From contig NZ_AP024237.1 of assembly GCF_016592155.1 (NCBI RefSeq), positions 806,001 to 870,000 of the forward strand: a stretch of DNA of 64,000 nucleotides. Reading direction: 5' to 3'. Below are positions 58,884 to 64,000 of the stretch, in pieces (the first letter of the stretch is position 1; every line of letters begins with the position of its first letter). This DNA is from Mycobacterium heckeshornense. GTDB lineage: Bacteria; Actinomycetota; Actinomycetes; Mycobacteriales; Mycobacteriaceae. The notes below the pieces were generated by a model. That model was not told the origin of the DNA and made no database searches. It worked only from the letters and a program-made list of their open reading frames with translations. The position numbers were made by a program, and so were the translations under genes.

Positions 58884-59809
58884 CCGAATTCCGCAAAGTC
58901 GCCCGCCAAGTGTGCAATTGGGGACGCTGGGGCGACGCCGACGAGCTGGGGACACTGAACTTCATCACCGCCGAGAAGGTTGCCGAGGCAGCATCCCTGG
59001 TCAAGCACGGTAAGGTCTTTCCGCTTGGGGTCGACTTCGGGTCGGGCGGCCCACAGGGCGCGTTTCAGTTTCGTCATAACCCGATGCACGTCATGACCGT
59101 CGACGGCGGGGATGCGAGCACCCTGGCCCGCTATGGTCCCCGGTGGGCCCGCAACAGTGTCGCACAGCAGCTGAGCGGATATTTCGAGGACAATCCGTTC
59201 CGATTCAACGACGACATGATCATCATGCCGCTGCAGGCGGCCACCCAATGGGATGCGCTGTCTCATGTCTACTACGACGACCAGCTCTACAACGGATTCC
59301 CGGCGAGCTCAGTCACCAGCTTCGGTGCGTATCACTGCGGTATCGACAAAGTTGATGGCAAGGGCATCACCTCGCGAGGAGTGCTGCTGGATCTCGTCCG
59401 GCACCGCGGTGCGGAAACGTTCCTGGAGCTGGGCAATCCGATCACTCCCGAAGAATTGGACCAGGTCGTTAGGGCTCAGGGAGTAAAAGTTGAGCGCGGC
59501 GACATTGTCTTGATTCGAACCGGTTGGTGGGCAAGGTTTCTGAGCACCGGAGACGGGAGTGAACTGGGGTCAGGATTGGACTGGCGTTGCGCTGCTTGGC
59601 TTTACGATCACGACATCGCTGCTGTCGCCGCCGATAACCTTATGGTCGAAGACCCGCTGTCGGGGGTCGAGGGAACGTTTTTGCCGATGCACATGCTCTG
59701 CCTGCGGGATATGGGGTTGATGCTCGGCGATACTGGGACCTCACCGCGCTGGCCGAAGACTGTGCGGCCGACGGTGTCTACGAATTCCAGCTCGTCGCCC
59801 CGCCCCTGA
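58871..59809 (+). CDS. Cyclase-family (kynurenine formamidase-like) hydrolase with apparent 3' frameshift
   Basis: Start GTG 58871, with AAGGGA upstream. WGRWGDADELGTLNFITAEK and the segment ATQWDALSHVYYDDQLYNGF with its metal-binding Asp and His, and RGDIVLIRTGWW, are cyclase-family (PF04199) features. The frame as given ends at 59809 with an odd Ser/Pro tail. Reading one base shifted from ~59740, the sequence continues YWDLTALAEDCAADGVYEFQ, then LVAPPLRVIGAVGSPVNPIA, and stops at 59859, 7 bp before the next gene. That is the expected family C-terminus, so one base seems to be missing near GGCGATACTGG. It may hydrolyse a lactone, ring or amide. Confidence 0.85.
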   Translation: MASLTEFRKVARQVCNWGRWGDADELGTLNFITAEKVAEAASLVKHGKVFPLGVDFGSGGPQGAFQFRHNPMHVMTVDGGDASTLARYGPRWARNSVAQQLSGYFEDNPFRFNDDMIIMPLQAATQWDALSHVYYDDQLYNGFPASSVTSFGAYHCGIDKVDGKGITSRGVLLDLVRHRGAETFLELGNPITPEELDQVVRAQGVKVERGDIVLIRTGWWARFLSTGDGSELGSGLDWRCAAWLYDHDIAAVAADNLMVEDPLSGVEGTFLPMHMLCLRDMGLMLGDTGTSPRWPKTVRPTVSTNSSSSPRP

Positions 59810-59866
59810 GAGTAATTGGTGCTGTGGGTTCGCCGGTCAATCCAATCGCAATAAAGTAGGTATGTC

Positions 59867-60451
59867 ATGACGCAAAGCATTGGGCCATTGGTCGTCGGGG
59901 TCGGAGGCACCCTGCGCTCGAACTCATCGACGGAACGAGCGCTGCGGCACTGCCTGGCATCGGTGGAAAGACAAGGGGGGCGTGTCAGATTGTATTGCGG
60001 CGCCGACATCGAACTGCCGATGTACAACCCGCACGACCCGGCCCGCACCCCGAAAGCGGTCGAACTCATCAGCGCGCTGCGGGAGGCCGACGCCGTCGTC
60101 GTCGGCTCGCCGGGCTACCACGGTGGCGTCTCCGGGCTGGTGAAGAACGCGCTGGACTACATCGAGGACATGCGCGACGATTCCCGGGTCTACCTCGACA
60201 ACAAGCCATGGGGGTGCATCAGCTGCGCCTACGGATGGCAGGCGGCCGTGGGCACGCTCGATCAGCTGCGAGCCATCGGGCACGCGCTGCGCGCCTGGCC
60301 CACTCCGCTGGGCGTCGCGATCAACTCTGCCGACCAGATCTGGGACGAAACGGGTGAACTCGTCGACGCCGGGGTGCGCAGCCAGCTCGAATTGCTGGCG
60401 TCGCAGGTGCTGACCTTCGCGCGCTCCACCGGGATCTCGGGCCCCAACTGA
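59867..60451 (+). CDS. NAD(P)H-dependent FMN reductase
   Basis: The product is 194 residues. VVGVGGTLRSNSSTERALRH is the FMN-phosphate loop. DAVVVGSPGYHGGVSGLVKN with ALDYIEDM is the isoalloxazine-binding loop of the flavodoxin-like NADPH:FMN reductase family (SsuE/ArsH-like). It would deliver FMNH2 to a monooxygenase; the luciferase-like protein at 56712 in the same operon is the obvious candidate. Position 7 bp after the restored cyclase stop supports an originally continuous operon. Confidence 0.9.
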   Translation: MTQSIGPLVVGVGGTLRSNSSTERALRHCLASVERQGGRVRLYCGADIELPMYNPHDPARTPKAVELISALREADAVVVGSPGYHGGVSGLVKNALDYIEDMRDDSRVYLDNKPWGCISCAYGWQAAVGTLDQLRAIGHALRAWPTPLGVAINSADQIWDETGELVDAGVRSQLELLASQVLTFARSTGISGPN

Positions 60452-60461
60452 GGAGCAGTGG

Positions 60462-61286
60462 TTGCAGTTTGAGCGCAGGACCATGCTGGTCGACGGGCTT
60501 GTCACCAGTTATCTGGAAGCCGGGCGCGGCGACCCGGTGGTGTTGCTGCATGGCGGCGAATTTGGCGCTAGTGCCGAAATCGGTTGGGAACGCAACATTG
60601 CCGCGCTCGCCGAGCAGCATCGTGTACTGGCCCCGGACCTGCTGGGCTTTGGCGAATCGGCGAAAGTCATCGACTTCAACGACGGGCGCGGTATGCGGAT
60701 CCGGCATGTGGCCCGATTCTGCACCGAGCTGGGCATCGACGCCGCGCACTTCGTGGGCAATTCGATGGGTGCCATCATGCTGCTCACCGACGCCACGTCG
60801 AATTCGCCGCGGTTGCCGATGCGCAGCATGGTGGTGATCTGCGGGGGTGGCGAAATCCAGCGCAATCGCTACATGCGGGCGCTCTACGAGTACGACGCGA
60901 CGCTGCCGGCGATGCGCCGCATCGTTGAGGCGCTGTTTTACGACGCCCGCTATCCCGCCGACGACGAGTACGTGCGGCGCCGTTACGAGTCGAGCACCGT
61001 GCCGGGAGCATGGGAAGCGGTGGCCGCGGCCCGGTTCCGCCGTCCGGGCGCGCCGCCCCCGCCGACGCCGTCGAGCGCACGCCCCTATGAGCGCGTCGGC
61101 GTGCCGACACTGGTCGTGGAGGGCGGCGGCGACAAACTCCTTCCCGCCGGTTGGGCCGCCGAAATCGCCAAGCAGATCGACCGCGCAGGTTGGCAGGTGG
61201 TCGAGCGAGCCGGGCACTGCCCGCAAATCGAAAAGGCCGACGTCGTCAATGAACTCCTGCTCGAGTTCTTCGATCAGTTACGGTGA
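60462..61286 (+). CDS. Alpha/beta hydrolase, meta-cleavage-product hydrolase type
   Basis: The product is 274 residues from TTG 60462 (GGAG at spacing). The oxyanion loop is VVLLHGGEFGASAEIGWERN, the nucleophile is Ser in FVGNSMGAIMLL, and the His is in ERAGHCPQIEKAD with Asp in VVEGGGDKLLP. The GNSMG pattern and the His context are those of BphD/HsaD C-C hydrolases, so the block contains two such enzymes, this and the 51558 protein. One may take the ring-fission product and the other a different ester or diketone. It is the last gene of the operon. Confidence 0.88.
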   Translation: MQFERRTMLVDGLVTSYLEAGRGDPVVLLHGGEFGASAEIGWERNIAALAEQHRVLAPDLLGFGESAKVIDFNDGRGMRIRHVARFCTELGIDAAHFVGNSMGAIMLLTDATSNSPRLPMRSMVVICGGGEIQRNRYMRALYEYDATLPAMRRIVEALFYDARYPADDEYVRRRYESSTVPGAWEAVAAARFRRPGAPPPPTPSSARPYERVGVPTLVVEGGGDKLLPAGWAAEIAKQIDRAGWQVVERAGHCPQIEKADVVNELLLEFFDQLR

Positions 61287-61328
61287 TCTCTGCGCCTGGG
61301 GATTTCAGATCACCGTAAGACCTCGCCC

Positions 61329-61364
61329 GTTCACGCTCCGTTCATCTTTAAAGCCCCGTATATT
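61329..61364 (+). promoter_or_regulatory. PHO-box-like repeat and -10 of pstS2
   Basis: Two 11-bp direct repeats, GTTCACGCTCC and GTTCATCTTTA at 61329-61350, look like a RegX3/PHO box (GTTCAYC units at 11-bp spacing). A -10-like TATATT is at 61359-61364. The GTG start at 61371 is only 7 bp after it, so the transcript is probably leaderless. Confidence 0.65.
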
Positions 61365-61370
61365 CGCGGT

Positions 61371-62525
61371 GTGTTCAACTGTTTCGCCGCCAGGCACCGG
61401 CGCCTCAGGGAGTCGAGGGTCAACGGATTCACCGCCGCGTTGAGCCTGCTGGCGATCAGTGCCCTGGTGCTGGCGGGATGCAGCGGCAAAACGACCAGCT
61501 CATCGTCGGACGCCAATAGCGGGTCGGTAACTGTGAACTGCGGCGGCAAGAAGAAACTGCATGCCAGCGGGTCCACCGCGCAGGTGCACGCCATCGAGCA
61601 ATTTGTCTACGCCTACATCCGGGCATGCCCTGGTTACACGCTCGACTACGCGGCGAACGGCTCCGGCAAAGGGGTGGAGGAGTTCGTCAGCAACGAAACG
61701 GACCTGGCCGGCTCCGACAAGCCGCTGGATCCGTCGAAGGGTCAGCCCGACCGGGCCGCGGCGCGATGTGGTTCGCCGGCGTGGGATTTGCCTGCGGTTT
61801 TCGGCCCGATCGCGATCACCTACAACATCAAAGACGTCAGCACGCTGAACCTGGACGCCCCCACCATCGCGAAGATCTTCAACGGCGGCATCACGATGTG
61901 GAACGACCCGGCGATCAAGGCGCTCAACGGCGACACCAATCTGCCCGCAACACCGATCCACGTCATCTTCCGCAGCGACAAGTCTGGCACTACGGCCAAC
62001 TTCCAGGATTATCTCGATGCCGCATCCGATGGCGCGTGGGGCAAAGGCACCGGCGAGGTGTTCAACGGCGGTGTCGGTGACGGCTACAACGGAAATGACG
62101 GCACCTCCGCGGCCGTCAAGAGCACGGATGGGGCGATCACCTACAACGAATGGTCCTACGCGGTGGGGCGACAGTTGAGCATGGCTCAGATCATTACGTC
62201 GGCCGGCCCTGATCCGGTAGCGATCACGACCGACTCGGTCGGCAAGACGATTGCCGGGGCCCGGTTCAAGGGTCAGGGCAACGACCTGGTGCTCGATACG
62301 GTGTCGTTCTACAAGCCGACGCAGCCGGGCGCCTACCCGCTGGTGCTGGCGACCTATGAGATCGTGTGCTCGAAGTACCCGGATTCGGCAACCGGCGCCG
62401 CCGTAAAAGCGTTTATGGAAGCCACAATCGGTCCGGGCCAAGAGGGCTTAGACCAATATGGATACATTCCGCTGCCGAAGTCGTTTGAGTCGAAATTGGA
62501 GACGGCGGTGAACGCTATCTCGTGA
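61371..62525 (+). CDS. pstS2: Periplasmic phosphate-binding lipoprotein PstS2
   Basis: The product is 384 residues from GTG 61371. The signal peptide ends in lipobox LVLAGC with Cys37, then a Ser-rich linker. [65 protein letters not shown] and [14 protein letters not shown] bind phosphate as in PstS. The protein closely follows M. tuberculosis PstS2 (Rv0932c), and the kinase after it follows PknD (Rv0931c), the same gene order. It delivers phosphate to the Pst ABC transporter. The PHO-box-like repeat upstream predicts induction under phosphate limitation. Confidence 0.93.
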   Translation: MFNCFAARHRRLRESRVNGFTAALSLLAISALVLAGCSGKTTSSSSDANSGSVTVNCGGKKKLHASGSTAQVHAIEQFVYAYIRACPGYTLDYAANGSGKGVEEFVSNETDLAGSDKPLDPSKGQPDRAAARCGSPAWDLPAVFGPIAITYNIKDVSTLNLDAPTIAKIFNGGITMWNDPAIKALNGDTNLPATPIHVIFRSDKSGTTANFQDYLDAASDGAWGKGTGEVFNGGVGDGYNGNDGTSAAVKSTDGAITYNEWSYAVGRQLSMAQIITSAGPDPVAITTDSVGKTIAGARFKGQGNDLVLDTVSFYKPTQPGAYPLVLATYEIVCSKYPDSATGAAVKAFMEATIGPGQEGLDQYGYIPLPKSFESKLETAVNAIS

Positions 62526-62732
62526 TTAAAGTCGGCGCGTCTCAGCAACCGGAGATCGAATTTTATGAAATGACTCGGAATTGGCTATGAGTAGCACCAC
62601 CGTGCAGCTTTCTGGCCACGCAATTGTCGTGCTGACGCATAGCACCGGATCGCCGGCGCCGGGGTGGGCACGAGGAGCCGCGGGCTGCCGTGGCACCGCG
62701 GCGAGGCTGACCGGGGGAAGGGAGCATTGACA
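62526..62732. other. Gap between pstS2 and pknD
   Basis: About 200 bp without a gene. No hairpin with a T-run is visible, so pknD may be partly cotranscribed with pstS2; a ribosome site GGGAAGGGAG precedes the pknD start. Confidence 0.4.
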
Positions 62733-64000
62733 GTGAGCAACCCCCAGCTTTCGCGGGTTGGATCGCGGTTTGGGCCGTACCAGCTGATGCGTCTTCTCGG
62801 CCGCGGCGGGATGGGCGAAGTCTATGAGGCTGAAGACACTCGCAAACACCGGGTGGTGGCGTTGAAGCTGATCTCTGGCCAGTTTTCCGGGAACCCGGTG
62901 TTTCGTGCGCGCCTGCAACGCGAGGCCGACGCGGCGGGGCGGCTCACCGAGCCGCATGTGGTACCGATCCATGACTACGGCGAGATCGACGGGCAGTTCT
63001 ATGTGGAAATGCGCCTGATTGACGGCATCTCGTTGCGCAACATGTTGTTACGCCAAGGTCCGATGCCCCCGGCACGCGCGGTTGCGATCTTGAGCCAAGT
63101 CGCCAGCGCCCTGGACGCCGCGCACGCCGCGGGCGTCACGCATCGGGACGTGAAACCGGAAAATATCTTGATCACCGGCAACGACTTCGCCTACCTGGTG
63201 GACTTCGGTATCGCCCGCGCCGCGACCGACCCCGGTCTGACCCAGACCGGGACCGCGGTCGGGACCTACAACTACATGGCTCCCGAACGGTTCAGCAGTG
63301 ACGAAGTTACCCATAGCGCCGACATCTATTCGCTGGCGTGCGTGCTGGCCGAGTGTTTGACGGGCTCGCCCCCCCTATCCGACGGACAGCATGGAGCGAT
63401 TGATCGCCTCGCACCTGATGCAGCCGCCGCCGCGGCCCAGCGAGTTGCGGCCTGGAAAAATTCCGCCGGCGCTAGACCAGGTGATCGCCAAAGGCATGGC
63501 GAAAAACCCGAGCGAGCGTTATCGGAGCGCCGGTGAGCTGGTCCGCGCAGCCCACGATGCGCTGACCACATCCGAGCAGCACCAGGCCGCGACGATTCTC
63601 CAGCAAAGCGAGGAAGAAACCCGTCCGGCCCGCGCTGTGAGCGCGGCCCCTCAGACCACCCCTGCTCCTGCCGCCCCCCGCACCGGGGCGACCATGGCTC
63701 GTCCCGCGCCGTCGGGCACCGCCGCCGGGATGCCGGCGGCGGGATGGTCACCCACGCCTGCGCCTACCAACCTGCCCGGGTGGCTGCAGCCCCAGGATCG
63801 CCGCCAAGGCAAGCGCGGCATGCTGATCGGCGCGACGGCGCTGGTGATCGTCGCCGTCATCGCCGCGGTTGCCTACCTGGTACTGGCGCCGCCGCACGGC
63901 AATCAGTCGGCGGCGGGACAGACTGTGCTTCCGTTCAACGGCCTGAACTTCCGCCTCTCCCCCCGGCGGGGTGGCGCTGGACAGCGCCGGCAGCGTTTAC
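62733..64000 (+). CDS. pknD: Ser/Thr protein kinase PknD, partial, with two apparent frameshifts
   Basis: GTG 62733 (GGGAG upstream; TTG 62727 possible). The Gly loop is LLGRGGMGEVYEAEDT, ATP Lys45 is in VVALKLISG, then HRDVKPENI and VDFGIARAA. The sequence follows M. tuberculosis PknD closely. In the frame as given the protein ends at 63536, but one base dropped from the seven-C run 63369-63375 restores the C-lobe (TDSMERLIASHLMQPPPRPS), juxtamembrane linker and the transmembrane helix MLIGATALVIVAVIAAVAYL. A second extra C in 63959-63964 breaks the start of the NHL-type sensor propeller. Either the gene is damaged or the C runs are miscalled. It continues beyond the window. Confidence 0.88.

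Noticed and set aside
61500..62441. 313-codon frame antisense to pstS2
   Set aside because: Arg/Val-rich shadow; pstS2 is complete and typical.
1..64000. CRISPR arrays, tRNA and rRNA genes
   Set aside because: No regularly spaced repeats, cloverleaf or rRNA-like sequence was seen on either strand; small RNAs cannot be excluded by eye.

Overview
The window is a GC-rich chromosomal stretch of a Mycobacterium, most likely a non-tuberculous species. The evidence is a pstS2-pknD pair in the M. tuberculosis order, LpqH-type and DUF732 secreted proteins, a remnant of mkl, many F420/luciferase-like oxidoreductases, and dense FadD/FadE/P450/CoA-transferase content. No rRNA, tRNA or CRISPR was seen. 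Most of the window is accessory catabolic DNA arranged in blocks, each with its own short palindromic operator.

1-9 kb: the end of an acyl-CoA synthetase gene plus an SDR, an LpqH-like lipoprotein, a P450 / CoA-transferase / TetR operon behind a palindrome at 2284, a convergent regulator with two TetR domains in one chain, and an amidohydrolase.

8.4-26.3 kb: a local regulon. Nine copies of a dyad close to ATGRCAGT-N2-ACTGYCAT stand before nearly every transcription unit. Members are a TetR (the probable regulator), a PPDK-like dikinase half and its partner, an APH-like kinase, an SDR, two P450s, a DUF35/thiolase-like pair, a fused double acyl-CoA dehydrogenase, a nitroreductase, an EthD-like protein, a DUF7064-like protein, a second phosphohistidine-domain protein without ATP-grasp, a luciferase-like oxidoreductase and an AveC-like membrane protein. 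Together they look like a pathway that oxidises, CoA-activates and shortens a hydrophobic (terpenoid- or steroid-like) substrate, with an unusual ATP-dependent phosphotransfer step.

26.3-30 kb: a scar region with an mkl remnant, a DUF732 protein, a broken IS110-family transposase and an orphan antitoxin, followed by a VanX-like dipeptidase, a methyltransferase and an amidase.

32.6-44.5 kb: a B12-mutase block. It has a split acyl-CoA mutase (catalytic and cobalamin subunits), a luciferase-like oxidoreductase, a CoA-transferase, an EthD-like protein, a KshB/PaaE-type reductase, FadD, a two-subunit acyl-CoA dehydrogenase, a crotonase lacking both usual glutamates, a thiolase and a MeaB-type GTPase. 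Two copies of an AGAGAATA dyad sit at its internal promoters.

44.5-48.7 kb: a TetR with its own operator (TAGCCGATCGGCTA) at four places, controlling itself, an SDR and a four-gene membrane operon with cytochrome-oxidase subunit III- and IV-like proteins but no subunit I.

48.7-61.3 kb: an IclR-controlled aromatic meta-cleavage block with MhpA-, MhpB- and MhpC-like enzymes, two KstD-like flavoproteins, a luciferase-like monooxygenase, an SDR, a cyclase-family protein (apparent frameshift), an FMN reductase and a second meta-cleavage-type hydrolase.

61.3-64 kb: pstS2 behind a PHO-box-like repeat, then pknD, which carries two apparent frameshifts in C runs and continues past the window end.
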